From the NCBI GenBank assembly GCA_018449595.1, contig JAAVUU010000001.1, positions 496,001-560,000 of the forward strand: a stretch of DNA of 64,000 nucleotides, read 5' to 3'. The notes under the pieces were generated by a model. The model made no database searches. It saw nothing but the letters and a program-made list of their open reading frames with translations, and was not told where the DNA came from. This DNA comes from Rhizobiales bacterium dw_265 (lineage in GTDB: Bacteria; Pseudomonadota; Alphaproteobacteria; Micropepsales; Micropepsaceae). The translations under genes and the position numbers were made by a program. This document shows positions 36,399-45,726 of the stretch, one piece after another. The stretch's first letter is position 1, and each line of letters starts with the position of its first letter.

Positions 36399-36932
36399 AT
36401 GGCCAAGAAAGCCGCCCCCAAAACCAAGGCTGCCGCGCGCCTGTCCACCCAGACCGACCTGTCGGACAACGCGATTCCAGAAATCGCCGAGGCCCTGAAC
36501 GGCCTGGTCGCCGACAATTACGCGCTCTACACCAAGACCAAGAACTTCCACTGGCACGTCTCGGGCCCGCATTTCCGCGACTATCACCTGCTGTTCGACG
36601 ACCAGGCGACGGAAATCTTCGCCTCGGTGGACGACTTGGCCGAGCGAGTGCGCAAGCTGGGCGCCAAGACCGTCCATTCCATTGGCGAGATCGCCAAGCT
36701 GCAGACCATCAAGGATAACAACAGCGATTTCGTGTCGCCGGCCGACATGCTGGTCGAACTGATGAACGACAACAAGCACATCATCGGCCGGATGCGCGCG
36801 GCGCATGAGATCGCCGACAAGCACGAAGACGTCGCCACCGCCTCGATCCTGGAAAACTTCATCGACCAGGCCGAGAAGCGGAACTGGTTCTTGTTCGAGG
36901 CCAGCCGCACCGGCACCGACGGCGGCCACTAG
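36399..36932 (+). CDS. dps: Dps-family ferritin-like DNA-protection protein
   Basis: The 177-residue protein has a Lys/Ala-rich basic N-terminal tail (KKAAPKTKAAAR), useful for DNA binding, then the Dps four-helix core. Ferroxidase residues lie in KNFHWHVSGPHFRDYHLLFD and DDQATEIFASVDDLAERV. Dps dodecamers oxidise and store iron and shield DNA during oxidative stress. CAGGAG precedes the ATG, and a strong terminator follows. Confidence 0.94.
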   Translation: MAKKAAPKTKAAARLSTQTDLSDNAIPEIAEALNGLVADNYALYTKTKNFHWHVSGPHFRDYHLLFDDQATEIFASVDDLAERVRKLGAKTVHSIGEIAKLQTIKDNNSDFVSPADMLVELMNDNKHIIGRMRAAHEIADKHEDVATASILENFIDQAEKRNWFLFEASRTGTDGGH

Positions 36933-36950
36933 ATAACGGCGCAAGACAAG

Positions 36951-36981
36951 AAAAAGGCCGGTCTCGCGACCGGCCTTTTTT
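36951..36981. terminator. Bidirectional rho-independent terminator
   Basis: GGCCGGTC (36956-36963) pairs with GACCGGCC (36968-36975), flanked by AAAAA and TTTTTT. It serves dps on the plus strand and the convergent gene at 36989 on the minus strand. Confidence 0.88.
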
Positions 36982-36988
36982 CATGGCG

Positions 36989-37333
36989 CTATTTCGAAGC
37001 CTGCTTGGCCGCGGGCGGATCGAATTTTCCCAGCACGCAGACCTGGCCGGACTGCAAGACCCGCAGGCTCTGCTGGTTCTCGCAGACCTGGGTGTCGCCG
37101 GAATGGAGTGTCCAGACAAAGCCGTTGAATTTCAGGTCGGAGCAGACGCCCTGCAGATGGTTCACCAGGGTGCGGCCGTCCCGCATCTTGATCACCAGGG
37201 TCTTGCCGTCCTTGGAGTTGGTGCTGACAATGTCTTTGCTGTTGATGCACATTTTGTCCGCCCAGGCCGGCGAGGCTAGAGCCATGGCCGCCAGAACAAA
37301 AGACGTAACCAGAGTTTTCAAAATAACCTCCAT
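36989..37333 (-). CDS. Exported cysteine-containing protein (DUF6491-like)
   Basis: A signal peptide (TLVTSFVLAAMALASPAWA) precedes an 90-residue mature domain with four cysteines: MCINSKDIVSTNSKDGKTL, MRDGRTLVNHLQGVCSDLKF and QVCVLGKFD. The pattern resembles DUF6491-type periplasmic proteins, likely disulfide-bonded; no activity is known. The ATG at 37333 has GGAG 9-12 nt upstream; the longer frame to 37384 is unsupported. Confidence 0.7.
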   Translation of the reverse strand: MEVILKTLVTSFVLAAMALASPAWADKMCINSKDIVSTNSKDGKTLVIKMRDGRTLVNHLQGVCSDLKFNGFVWTLHSGDTQVCENQQSLRVLQSGQVCVLGKFDPPAAKQASK

Positions 37334-37477
37334 CGATCCGCCCTCCAGAAACCCGAGTATCTGCCTCCTTCCGTTGTTCCGCAATGTCTACCACACTTGT
37401 CGTAAGCCGGCAGGTCTTGACGAGGCCCGCGACAGGGGCCAAAGGTCCGCTCCCATTGGCTTTTCAAGGAGATTCCC

Positions 37478-39418
37478 GTGTCCGCTGCCCCTGAACAGGT
37501 GACCATGACATTGCCCGACGGCAAGGCCATGACCTTCACCCGGGGCGTCACCGGCGGGGAAATCGCGGCCGCCATCGGCCCCGGCCTGGCCAAGGCCGCC
37601 CTGATCGTCATGGTCAATGGCCAGGAATATGACCTGTTCCGCCCCATCGAGCAGGACGCCCAGATCCGCATCATCACCAAAAAAGACCCCGAGGCGCTGG
37701 AGCTGATCCGCCATGATATGGCGCATGTGCTGGCGATGGCGGTGCAGGCGCTTTATCCCGGCACCCAGGTCACCATCGGCCCGGCCATCGAAGACGGCTT
37801 CTATTACGACTTCGCCCGCGAAACGCCCTTCACGCCGGAAGACCTGCCCAAGATCGAAGACGAGATGCGCAAGATCATCAAGGCGGGCCTGCCGACGCGC
37901 CGCGAGGTGTGGCCGCGCGACCAGGCGGTGGCGCACTTCCAGGGCATCGGCGAGAAGTACAAGGCCGAACTGATCGCCTCCATCCCGTCCAATGAAGACG
38001 TCTCGATCTACTGGCATGGCGACTGGCATGACCTGTGCCGGGGGCCGCATTTTCGCACCACCGCCGAGATCGGCGACGCCTTCAAGCTGACCAAGATTTC
38101 CGGCGCCTATTGGCGCGGCGACGCCAGGAACGCGCAATTGCAGCGCATCTATGGCACCGCCTGGCGCGACAAGAAGGAACTGGACGCTTATCTGACGCGG
38201 ATGGAGGAAGCCGAGAAGCGTGACCACCGCAAGATCGGCAAGGAGATGGACCTGTTCCATTTCCAGGAGATCGCCACCGGCCAGGTCTTCTGGCACGCCA
38301 ACGGCTATACCCTGTACCGGGCGCTGGAAAATTATGTCCGCCGCCAGTTGGTGCGCGCCGACTATATCGAGGTGAAGACGCCGCAGCTTCTGGACCGCAA
38401 GCTATGGGAGCAGTCGGGCCATTGGGCCAACTATCGCGAGCACATGTTCCTGGCCGAGGTCGAGGACGAGAACAAGACCCTGGTGGTCAAGCCGATGAAC
38501 TGCCCGGCGCATGTCCAGATCTTCAACGAGGGGCTGAAATCCTATCGTGAACTGCCGATCCGCATGGCGGAGTTCGGCAGTTGCCATCGTTATGAGCCGT
38601 CGGGCGCGCTGCACGGCATCATGCGGGTGCGCGGCTTCGTCCAGGACGACGCCCATATCTTCTGCACCCATGAGCAGATCACGCCGGAGACCACGTCTTT
38701 CTGCAAACTCCTGCTGGCCTGCTACAAGGACCTGGGCTTCGACGAGGTGCGGGTGAAGCTCGCCACCCGGCCGGAGAACCGCATCGGCAGCGATGCGGTA
38801 TGGGACCAGGCCGAACAGGCGCTGGCCGAGGCGACCAAGGCGGCGGGCCTGGAATACGCCCTCAATCCCGGCGAAGGCGCCTTCTATGGCCCCAAGCTGG
38901 AATTCGTGCTGCGCGACTCCATCGGCCGCGACTGGCAATGCGGCACCCTGCAGGTGGATTTCAACACCGCCGAACGGCTAGGCGCGACCTATATCGCCGC
39001 TGACGGCAACCGTCATCCGCCCGTCATGCTCCACCGCGCCATCGTCGGCTCGCTGGAACGCTTCATCGGCGTGTTGATCGAGCATTATGCCGGCAAATTC
39101 CCGCTGTGGCTGGCGCCCGTCCAGGTGGCGGTGGCCACCGTGGTGGCGGACGCCGATTCCTATGCCGCAGAGGTGGTGGCGGCGCTGAAAGCGGCGGGAC
39201 TTCGGGTCGTGCTGGACACCGAAAACCAGACCGTCAACTACAAGGTTCGCCAGCACAGCCTGGCCAAAACCCCCAATCTGATGGTTCTGGGCCGCAGGGA
39301 AGCCGAAAACCGCACGATTACCCTGCGAAAACTGGGGTCCGACAGGCAGGAAAGCCTTGCGCTGGAGGCGGCAATTTCTATGCTGGCCGCCGAAGCCGTC
39401 CCGCCCGACCTGCGTTGA
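37478..39418 (+). CDS. thrS: Threonyl-tRNA synthetase
   Basis: The 646-residue class II synthetase has an N-terminal TGS domain ([20 protein letters not shown]), the editing domain ([20 protein letters not shown]) and the catalytic core. Core motifs include [12 protein letters not shown] and [19 protein letters not shown]. The C-terminal anticodon-binding domain contains [20 protein letters not shown]. It charges tRNA-Thr and proofreads Ser-tRNA-Thr. The start is GTG at 37478 with AAGGAG 7 nt upstream. infC follows, a common order (thrS-infC). Confidence 0.97.
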   Translation: MSAAPEQVTMTLPDGKAMTFTRGVTGGEIAAAIGPGLAKAALIVMVNGQEYDLFRPIEQDAQIRIITKKDPEALELIRHDMAHVLAMAVQALYPGTQVTIGPAIEDGFYYDFARETPFTPEDLPKIEDEMRKIIKAGLPTRREVWPRDQAVAHFQGIGEKYKAELIASIPSNEDVSIYWHGDWHDLCRGPHFRTTAEIGDAFKLTKISGAYWRGDARNAQLQRIYGTAWRDKKELDAYLTRMEEAEKRDHRKIGKEMDLFHFQEIATGQVFWHANGYTLYRALENYVRRQLVRADYIEVKTPQLLDRKLWEQSGHWANYREHMFLAEVEDENKTLVVKPMNCPAHVQIFNEGLKSYRELPIRMAEFGSCHRYEPSGALHGIMRVRGFVQDDAHIFCTHEQITPETTSFCKLLLACYKDLGFDEVRVKLATRPENRIGSDAVWDQAEQALAEATKAAGLEYALNPGEGAFYGPKLEFVLRDSIGRDWQCGTLQVDFNTAERLGATYIAADGNRHPPVMLHRAIVGSLERFIGVLIEHYAGKFPLWLAPVQVAVATVVADADSYAAEVVAALKAAGLRVVLDTENQTVNYKVRQHSLAKTPNLMVLGRREAENRTITLRKLGSDRQESLALEAAISMLAAEAVPPDLR

Positions 39419-39530
39419 GCGGCCGCGAAGGAACCAGACCGAAGCACTGATCGAAACCGTTTCGTGAGGCTGGCTGGAAACCCCTCGCGAAGCCGTCGGT
39501 TTGCGCGTGGACGTTACACAGGAGAGAGTC

Positions 39531-40076
39531 ATAGTACCCAGACGTTTTCAGCAGGATCAGAAGGCCCCGGCCAAGGACGGTCCACGCATCAACGATGAAA
39601 TTACCGCCCGCACCATCTTCCTGATCGGTGACGACGGCCACAAATACGGCGAGATCGGCCTGGATGAGGCCCTCGCCCTGGGCGAGGAAAAGGGCTTCGA
39701 CGTGGTCGAGGTTTCGCCCGACAACAAGCCGCCCGTCGCCAAGCTGATGGATTACGGCAAGTACAAATACGAGCAGCAGAAAAAGGCCAACGAGGCCCGC
39801 AAGAAGCAGAAGGTCATCGAGATCAAGGAGATCAAGATGCGCCCGACCATCGATGACCATGACTATGACGTGAAGATGCGGGCGATGAAGCGCTTCTTCG
39901 ACGAAGGCGACAAGGTCAAGGTCACGCTGCGCTTCCGTGGCCGCGAAATGGCACACCAGCATCTGGGCATGGACCTCTTGACCCGTGTCCAGAAGGACAC
40001 CGAAGTCTTCGCCAAGCTGGAGCAGTATCCGAAGATGGAAGGCAGACAAATGATGATGGTTTTGGCGCCGCGATAG
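39531..40076 (+). CDS. infC: Translation initiation factor IF-3 (apparent AUA start)
   Basis: IF-3 is clear from [39 protein letters not shown], the linker [15 protein letters not shown] and the C-terminal [23 protein letters not shown] region. It prevents premature subunit joining and proofreads start codons. No ATG or GTG occurs near the expected N-terminus. An AGGAG at 39520-39524 is 6 nt upstream of ATA (39531), giving 181 aa, the E. coli IF-3 length. An upstream TTG (39501) would place the ribosome site inside the gene. E. coli infC uses AUU for autoregulation; AUA here is inferred to serve the same purpose. Confidence 0.9.
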   Translation: MVPRRFQQDQKAPAKDGPRINDEITARTIFLIGDDGHKYGEIGLDEALALGEEKGFDVVEVSPDNKPPVAKLMDYGKYKYEQQKKANEARKKQKVIEIKEIKMRPTIDDHDYDVKMRAMKRFFDEGDKVKVTLRFRGREMAHQHLGMDLLTRVQKDTEVFAKLEQYPKMEGRQMMMVLAPR

Positions 40077-40229
40077 CGGACCTGGACCATCCACTTGCGC
40101 ACAAATACCGATCTCGATGTGATCGGCCGCGGCAGCGGCCGATGCGGGGCCAAAAGCGCGGCGCATTGCGCCGCGCCGGCCCTGGCGGCCGAAGGCCGCT
40201 TCCGGCGATGCGATTTAAGAAGAAACTGG

Positions 40230-40249
40230 ATTCCCGCTTTCGCGGGAAT
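40230..40249. repeat. Short palindromic repeat
   Basis: ATTCCCGC (40230-40237), TTTC loop, GCGGGAAT (40242-40249), in the phrase GGATTCCCGCTTTCGCGGGA. This is a widespread extragenic palindrome of proteobacterial genomes. It lies in the 180-nt gap between infC and the convergent gene and may also act as a terminator. Confidence 0.6.
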
Positions 40250-40255
40250 GACAAA

Positions 40256-40744
40256 TTAAATCCCCTGCATCGCCTTATACGCCACCCGCCCGCTGCGGAT
40301 CAGGAAGACAAAGCGGCCCGGCGCGCGCGGCGCGGCATTGGCGGCCATGAAGCCGCCTTTTTGCGGCGGCTCGAACGGGAAAATCTGCACACTGCAGCGG
40401 TCGGGCGCGTCGAAGCAGGCGCGGATCACCGGGTCCAGCCGGTCGAAATCCCGCGATGTTTTGGGCATGAAATATTCCTGCACCCCCAATCCGGTCAGGG
40501 TACGCGCCTGGATGCGGGTGGTGTCGAAGCCCAGGGCGGCAAGTTCCGGCTGCAAGGTGCGGCCCGGCTCCACCCGGTCATAGGCGCCCTGCAGGCCGGC
40601 CGAGGCGAAATGGGTGAATTCCTCCGGCACGCCGCCGCGCGCCCACACCACCGCTGCGGCAACCGCCAGCAGCATGATGACGGAAGCGGCCAGCAGCAAC
40701 GGCAGCATGCGATGGTCGTCGCGCCAGCGGATCAGGTCGGGCAT
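40256..40744 (-). CDS. Single-pass membrane protein of unknown function
   Basis: The 162-residue protein has one N-terminal helix (MLPLLLAASVIMLLAVAAAV) and a ~120-residue, presumably periplasmic domain containing two cysteines (RACFDAPDRCSVQIFPFEPP). I do not recognise the family. It lies minus-strand, 103 nt downstream of the GT39 gene in the same direction, and could be co-transcribed with it. Confidence 0.65.
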   Translation of the reverse strand: MPDLIRWRDDHRMLPLLLAASVIMLLAVAAAVVWARGGVPEEFTHFASAGLQGAYDRVEPGRTLQPELAALGFDTTRIQARTLTGLGVQEYFMPKTSRDFDRLDPVIRACFDAPDRCSVQIFPFEPPQKGGFMAANAAPRAPGRFVFLIRSGRVAYKAMQGI

Positions 40745-40847
40745 GTGTCCAGGCTCAGGAATGCGCCCGAAGCCTTAACGTAACCGCGCCGTCAACCAAG
40801 CGAAGCATCGCGGCGTGGTAAACGTCTTAACGAGTGTTACCGCACCA

Positions 40848-42605
40848 TCACTGAATTTCGTGCAGCTGGTTCACGCGATAGACGGTGACATGCACGCTGC
40901 GGCCACGCGAATAGTTGAAGCCCGACAGATCGCTCACCGGCGCCGCATCGGCCTGCAGTTCCGCCAGCCGCGCCAGGAAATCGCCGCGCGCGCCGTCCTC
41001 CACCAGCGCCAGCCCGCCCAGCTTCGCGCCCGACTCTGCGGCGCCCTTGCCATCGGTCAGCAGCGTGTCCGCGCCCAGCGCGAATACCAGGCTGGGCTCC
41101 TCATAACCGGCCAGGGCGGGCGGCGGATCGCCCGGCTTCGCAGCCGCCGCCACCTGGGCCTTCAATTCTTCGCTCAGCCACAATTGCGTCAGGCGCGGCG
41201 CGGCCAGCGCGGTCAGGCCCGGCGCAAAGACGAACAAGGCCAGCAGCGACAGCAACACCGCCAGCATCTGCTTTTTCAGCAATGACAGGACCAGCGCCGC
41301 CAGCGCCAGCGCCGCACCGATACCGGCCGCCGCCAGCAACGGCCATTGCCGCAGCAAAGGCGTGCCGTCATCGAAATACCCGGGCAACAGCAGCAGCGCC
41401 GCCGCCAGCAGGCCCGCGCCGATCACGAACTGAACCGACGACACCCAGCGCGCCGCCGTCGCCCAGACGCCGGCGGGCGGCGCCAGCACCGCCATCGCCG
41501 CCAGGATCGCCAGCGCCGGATAGGCGGGCAGGACATAATGCGGCAGCTTGGTCGGCACCGCCTCCACCACCAGCCACCAGCCCAGCGCCCAGACCAGCAG
41601 GAAGCGGATAGCGGGCTCGCGGCGGCGCAAAACGCCCATCACAATGCCGGGGCCGACGAAAAGAATCGCCGGCCAGAAGCTCGCCGCCGACAGCAGCAGG
41701 AAATAGCCGGGCGGCGCGCCATGGCTTTCCTGCCCGCCCGCGATCTTGCTGGCGAAGTCGTTGCCCAGCGATTGTTGGAAAAAAGCGCCATGGCTTTGCA
41801 GGGCGATGGCGATCAGCCAGGGCGACACCAGCAGCAGGGTCAGCACCAGCCCGCGCAGCGGCCTCAACCCCGCCAGCCAGCGCCATTGCCCCCCGCGCCA
41901 TTGCCGGTCCCAGGCAAACAATCCAAGAACCGTGACGATGGCGACACCCGGCACCACCGGAAACTTGACCAGCACCCCGGCCGCCACCGCCACCCAGCCC
42001 CACAGCACGGTGCGCGACGATGGCGCGGGCGCCCCGTCGCGCGCCGCGCGCCACACCCGCAGCAGCACACCCTGCGCCCCCAGGACACAGGCCAGCAGCA
42101 CCGCATCGGTGGTGGCGATGGTGGCTTCCGCCGTCAGCAGCACCGAGCCCAGCATCAACAGCCCCGCCAGCAGCGCCGCCTCCGCGCCGGTCACCGCCAG
42201 GGCACACCATACCGTCAGCCAGGCGGCGGCTATGGCCCCCAGCAGCGACGGCAGGCGATAGGTCCAGATATGGCTGTCGCCCTGTCCGGCGAGGGCGGTC
42301 GAGGCCGCCTGCAGCCAATAGATGCCGACCGGCTTCTTGTAGCGGGGGACATGGCCGAAACGGATGTCCACCAGATTGCCGCTTTCGACCATCTGGCGGG
42401 AGGATTCGGCAAAACGGCTTTCGTCCCGGTCCAGCGGCGGCAGGCTCAGGACCCCCGGCAGCCACAGCAGCAGCCCCAGCAGGGTCAGCAGCGCAAAGGG
42501 CCGCCGCGCCAGCAGGGTCAGGAAGCGGGGGGCTGCCTCCGCGGGCCAGGGAGCCGCCTCGGGGGCTGTTTCCGCAGGGATTTCCGTCGCTTGTGAGTCG
42601 GTCAT
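40848..42605 (-). CDS. GT39-family membrane glycosyltransferase (ArnT-like)
   Basis: The 585-residue protein has about ten or more hydrophobic helices. Near its N-terminus is the first-loop motif LDRDESRFAESSRQMVESGN, carrying the acidic DE catalytic pair of the PMT/ArnT superfamily. It continues with PRYKKPVGIYWLQAAST. Such enzymes transfer a sugar from undecaprenyl phosphate to lipid A or another envelope acceptor. It is divergent from a GT2 gene and a lipid-A-synthase N-terminal-like gene, so the group likely makes and transfers a lipid-linked sugar. Confidence 0.88.
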   Translation of the reverse strand: MTDSQATEIPAETAPEAAPWPAEAAPRFLTLLARRPFALLTLLGLLLWLPGVLSLPPLDRDESRFAESSRQMVESGNLVDIRFGHVPRYKKPVGIYWLQAASTALAGQGDSHIWTYRLPSLLGAIAAAWLTVWCALAVTGAEAALLAGLLMLGSVLLTAEATIATTDAVLLACVLGAQGVLLRVWRAARDGAPAPSSRTVLWGWVAVAAGVLVKFPVVPGVAIVTVLGLFAWDRQWRGGQWRWLAGLRPLRGLVLTLLLVSPWLIAIALQSHGAFFQQSLGNDFASKIAGGQESHGAPPGYFLLLSAASFWPAILFVGPGIVMGVLRRREPAIRFLLVWALGWWLVVEAVPTKLPHYVLPAYPALAILAAMAVLAPPAGVWATAARWVSSVQFVIGAGLLAAALLLLPGYFDDGTPLLRQWPLLAAAGIGAALALAALVLSLLKKQMLAVLLSLLALFVFAPGLTALAAPRLTQLWLSEELKAQVAAAAKPGDPPPALAGYEEPSLVFALGADTLLTDGKGAAESGAKLGGLALVEDGARGDFLARLAELQADAAPVSDLSGFNYSRGRSVHVTVYRVNQLHEIQ

Positions 42606-42690
42606 CGGGGGGAACTATGTCCGCCTCACCCCTATGTTGCAAAGAGCCGGGCCTGTATAAGGCCCCCCATTCGGGCTGAGAAACAGGTTT

Positions 42691-43401
42691 ATGACGATCG
42701 CCATATCCGCAGTGGTGCCGGTGAAGGACGAGGCCGGCAATGTCGGCCCCCTGGCCCGCGAGATCGCCGCCGCCCTGGCCGGCGAGGCCCATGAGATCAT
42801 TTTCGTGGATGACGGCTCCAGCGACGGCACCGCCCAGGCCCTGGCCGCCCTGAAGGCCGAAATCCCCCAGTTGCGAGTGCTGCGCCACAGCCGCAACCTG
42901 GGCCAGAGCCGGGGCATCCGCAGCGGCGTGCAGGCCGCGCGGGGCGCCATCATCGTCACCCTGGACGGCGACGGCCAGAACGACCCCGCCGACATCCCCA
43001 GGCTGCTGGCGGCGCTGGCGCCCGGCGTCGGGATGGTATCGGGGGTGCGGGTCAAGCGCCAGGACAGCGCCAGCCGCCGCCTGGCCTCGAAACTGGGCAA
43101 CCGTTTGCGCAGCGCCATGCTGGGCGACGGGGCCACCGATACCGGCTGCGGCCTGAAGGCATTCCGCCGCGACGCGTTCCTGGACCTGCCCTATTTCGAT
43201 CACATCCACCGCTTCCTGATCGCGCTGGTGCAGCGCGATGGCTGGAAGGTCGCCTATGTGCCGGTGAACCACCGCCCGCGCCTGACCGGGGCATCGAAAT
43301 ACACCAATCTCGGACGCCTGCTGGTCAGCGTACACGACCTGCTGGGCGTGCGCTGGCTGCAGCGCCGCCATCGCGGCCCGGCGGGAACGCAGGAGCTGTA
43401 G
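42691..43401 (+). CDS. GT2-family glycosyltransferase (DPM1/ArnC-like)
   Basis: The 236-residue GT-A domain has ISAVVPVKDEAGNVGPLARE, the DXD-region HEIIFVDDGSSDGTAQALAA and VTLDGDGQNDPADIPRLLAA. These match polyprenyl-phosphate sugar transferases, though the C-terminal membrane helices of ArnC are absent. It probably loads a sugar onto undecaprenyl phosphate for the divergent GT39 enzyme. The next gene starts directly after its stop codon. Confidence 0.9.
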   Translation: MTIAISAVVPVKDEAGNVGPLAREIAAALAGEAHEIIFVDDGSSDGTAQALAALKAEIPQLRVLRHSRNLGQSRGIRSGVQAARGAIIVTLDGDGQNDPADIPRLLAALAPGVGMVSGVRVKRQDSASRRLASKLGNRLRSAMLGDGATDTGCGLKAFRRDAFLDLPYFDHIHRFLIALVQRDGWKVAYVPVNHRPRLTGASKYTNLGRLLVSVHDLLGVRWLQRRHRGPAGTQEL

Positions 43402-43722
43402 ATGAACTTCGTCTCCCATCTTTACGCCAACATGATGCAGCATCCCTCCGATGTGCTGTGGAACAGCTTCGGCTTTGTGGGCGGGGCGATCTTCGGCATC
43501 CGCTTCCTGATCCAGTGGCTGAGGAGCGAGAAGGAAGGCCATAGCGTCATTCCCACCAGCTTCTGGTACGTAAGCCTTGGCGGCGGCCTGATCTCGTTCA
43601 TCTATGCCATTCATCAGCAAGCCTGGCCATTGGTGTTCCAGCAGGCCCTGCCGCTGCCCATCTATGCCCGCAATATCTGGATGATCTACCGGGACCGCCG
43701 CCGCGCGGCCGAATCCGTATAG
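43402..43722 (+). CDS. Lipid-A-disaccharide synthase N-terminal domain (LABN) protein
   Basis: A 106-residue membrane protein with three helices and the LABN pattern: WNSFGFVGGAIFGIRFLIQW, SVIPTSFWYVSLGGGLI and PIYARNIWMIYR. LABN proteins accompany GT2/GT39 pairs that decorate lipid A or other envelope lipids; their exact role is unclear. It starts immediately after the GT2 stop, clearly in one operon. Confidence 0.9.
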   Translation: MNFVSHLYANMMQHPSDVLWNSFGFVGGAIFGIRFLIQWLRSEKEGHSVIPTSFWYVSLGGGLISFIYAIHQQAWPLVFQQALPLPIYARNIWMIYRDRRRAAESV

Positions 43723-43751
43723 GATCGCAGGCGCAATCCGGGCCGGGTACC

Positions 43752-44168
43752 ATGGGCGCATTCCCCCTCCTTCTTGTGGCGGTGATTCTCTACAATGTGA
43801 TCGCGCTGGGTGGCGGCCTGGCGGGGCAGCATGACGTGCCGGCGCTGCTGGGCCAGAGCTTCACCATCGCCATGCCCTCGACGGACGCATTCCGCTTCAC
43901 CTATGGCGATGTCTTCGTCGCCTTTGCCCTGACCCTGCTGTTCGTGGAAGTGATCAAGGCCTCGCGCACCGGCCGGGGCGAAATCCTAAACCATGCCTTC
44001 TCGACCCTGACCTTTGTGGGGGCGCTGGTGGAATTCCTGCTGCTGAAGGGGTTCGCCACCCCGGCCTTCGCCCTGCTGGTGGCGATGAGCCTGTTCGACG
44101 TGGTGGCGGGCTATACCATCGCCATCGTCTCGGCCCGCCGCGACCTGATGGTTCCGGGGCGGGATTGA
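43752..44168 (+). CDS. Conserved four-helix membrane protein
   Basis: The 138-residue protein has four hydrophobic segments (FPLLLVAVILYNVIALGGGL, FVAFALTLLFVEVIKA, a TFVGALVEFLLL segment and a C-terminal MSLFDVVAGYTIAIV). It follows the LABN gene by 29 nt and may be part of the same transcript. I do not recognise a named family; similar short proteins occur in alphaproteobacteria near tRNA-Ser. Confidence 0.7.
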   Translation: MGAFPLLLVAVILYNVIALGGGLAGQHDVPALLGQSFTIAMPSTDAFRFTYGDVFVAFALTLLFVEVIKASRTGRGEILNHAFSTLTFVGALVEFLLLKGFATPAFALLVAMSLFDVVAGYTIAIVSARRDLMVPGRD

Positions 44169-44242
44169 CCGTTTGGGGGGCTTTGCCGGCCAAGGCTTGC
44201 GGGAGCGGGCCGGGCAGTATATCTCCCCGCTTCCCATGGTGA

Positions 44243-44332
44243 GGACAGGTGGCCGAGTGGTTGAAGGCGCACGCCTGGAAAGTGTGTAACGGTGAAAGCC
44301 GTTCGAGGGTTCGAATCCCTCCCTGTCCGCCA
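44243..44332 (+). tRNA. tRNA-Ser(GGA)
   Basis: Ninety bases including encoded CCA. The acceptor arm GGACAGG (44243-44249) pairs with CCTGTCC (44322-44328). The anticodon arm CACGC-CTGGAAA-GTGTG gives anticodon GGA. The long variable arm AACGG/CCGTT is typical of class II tRNAs, and the T arm contains GGTTCGAATCC. It reads UCC/UCU serine codons. The accessory region begins right after its 3' end, making it a likely integration site. Confidence 0.95.
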
Positions 44333-44371
44333 AAAACTGTCGCCAACCATTTGAAAATGCTTGCTTCTTTT

Positions 44372-44388
44372 GTTCTCCTAAAGAGAAC
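44372..44388. promoter_or_regulatory. Short palindrome beside the tRNA-Ser 3' end
   Basis: GTTCTC (44372-44377) and GAGAAC (44383-44388) flank CTAAA in an AT-rich stretch. It is followed by a direct repeat of ACCCTAAAA. It could be an operator or recombinase arm site; neither is proven. Confidence 0.3.
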
Positions 44389-44473
44389 ACCCTAAAAGCC
44401 ACCCTAAAAGAAAATATTTTTCGGGGAGACGGCTAGTTTGGCGAACCATGGCGCGTCGCCGCGTAGAGGCACC

Positions 44474-45682
44474 ATGCCGACATGCATCTTCTGCGATAAC
44501 GAACTGACAGCCGCGACGAAGCCGGAGCACATCCTGCTGAGCGCTTTGGGCGGTCGCAAAACCTCTCGCTGGGTGATCTGTTCCCAACACAACCAAACAT
44601 TCGGCAACACGATCGATGCAGCGGTCGCTGATCAGGTCGCTGTCTTGCGAAACCAGCTTCAGCTCGAATCTGGAACGGGAAATGCGCCACCGGGACTGGG
44701 CCGCAGACAGGCCGGCGACGAGACAATTAAGATCAACAGCGACGGAACACCGGAGTTGGTCGGAAAGCCCTTCACGCTGACGCCGCTCGGCGAGGGCCGT
44801 TTCAATCTCCACATATCGGTGAATTCTGCCGAAGAGCTTTCGTCCTATATCCCCCACATCGCTGCGCAGATGAAGACCACCGAAGAAAGGGTGCGCGAAC
44901 AACTCATGGCCGCCGACGCTACGGTGGTTTCACGTCGGCCCGGCACGGTTCACTTTCACACCCCGTTTGGCGGAGCAAAGGAGTGTAAGTCGTTTCTCAA
45001 GTCCTGCCTTGTTCTCTGGGCGACGTTGGTTGGCAATGTCGAGGTAAAGTCCACACCGTACCGGGCTGCCCGAGACGAAATCGTCACGGCCGCAGACAAT
45101 GACCAAACGGAACTCCCTTCCTCTCCGAAGGTGAAGCTGGATTCCAGACCGTTGCCGCAGCTCGATATGCTTAAAGAGCGCTACGGTGAATTCTTCAATC
45201 TCATTTACATCCGCAGCGACGACACCGGCCGAGTGGTCGGTCACTTCACCTTGTACAATATAATTTCCTGGCAGATGGTACTGGCCGAAAATGGCGGCAG
45301 TCACAACCGAAAGATCGCACTCATCGCGAACCCGCTGGATCCGGGAATTTGGTCCGATCGCATTGCAGAAGAACTCGATATCGATATGTCGTGGCTCAAC
45401 AGCCCTGACTTCGAAGTGTCGCGCTCCCATGCCCGACTATCCGCCGCGATCGGAAAGGCGCAGCACGACGGAATGATGAGGGAGATCGGCAGAATATCCG
45501 ACGCAGTCTTCCTGAAATACGGGTTTGCTGGCGACGACCCAATAACCGACCCCGCCTTGACACAAGCAATCAGCAGCGAGATAGCGCATCGGGTCGCCTA
45601 TCACATCAGAGGCATTCCCTACACGGAGGTCGTCTCCGGCGCGGAGCTTCTGACAGGGAAAAGCGACCCAAAAGGCCCATAG
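44474..45682 (+). CDS. Putative HNH endonuclease
   Basis: The 402-residue protein starts with an HNH-5-like zinc/nuclease module: MPTCIFCDNEL (C4, C7), KPEHILLSALGG (E18-H19) and VICSQHNQTFGNTID (C36, H39-N40). The remaining ~350 residues have no motif I recognise. The ATG at 44474 puts the zinc module at the very N-terminus, as usual in the family, and GAGG precedes it. It is the first gene after the tRNA-Ser and probably a defence or mobile-element nuclease. The second Cys of the C-terminal pair is replaced by His (CSQH), so zinc binding may be altered. Confidence 0.7.
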   Translation: MPTCIFCDNELTAATKPEHILLSALGGRKTSRWVICSQHNQTFGNTIDAAVADQVAVLRNQLQLESGTGNAPPGLGRRQAGDETIKINSDGTPELVGKPFTLTPLGEGRFNLHISVNSAEELSSYIPHIAAQMKTTEERVREQLMAADATVVSRRPGTVHFHTPFGGAKECKSFLKSCLVLWATLVGNVEVKSTPYRAARDEIVTAADNDQTELPSSPKVKLDSRPLPQLDMLKERYGEFFNLIYIRSDDTGRVVGHFTLYNIISWQMVLAENGGSHNRKIALIANPLDPGIWSDRIAEELDIDMSWLNSPDFEVSRSHARLSAAIGKAQHDGMMREIGRISDAVFLKYGFAGDDPITDPALTQAISSEIAHRVAYHIRGIPYTEVVSGAELLTGKSDPKGP

Positions 45683-45726
45683 ACGCGCGTTGCGCGCGTC
45701 CCGTACGGACTCGCCGGTATTGCGCT

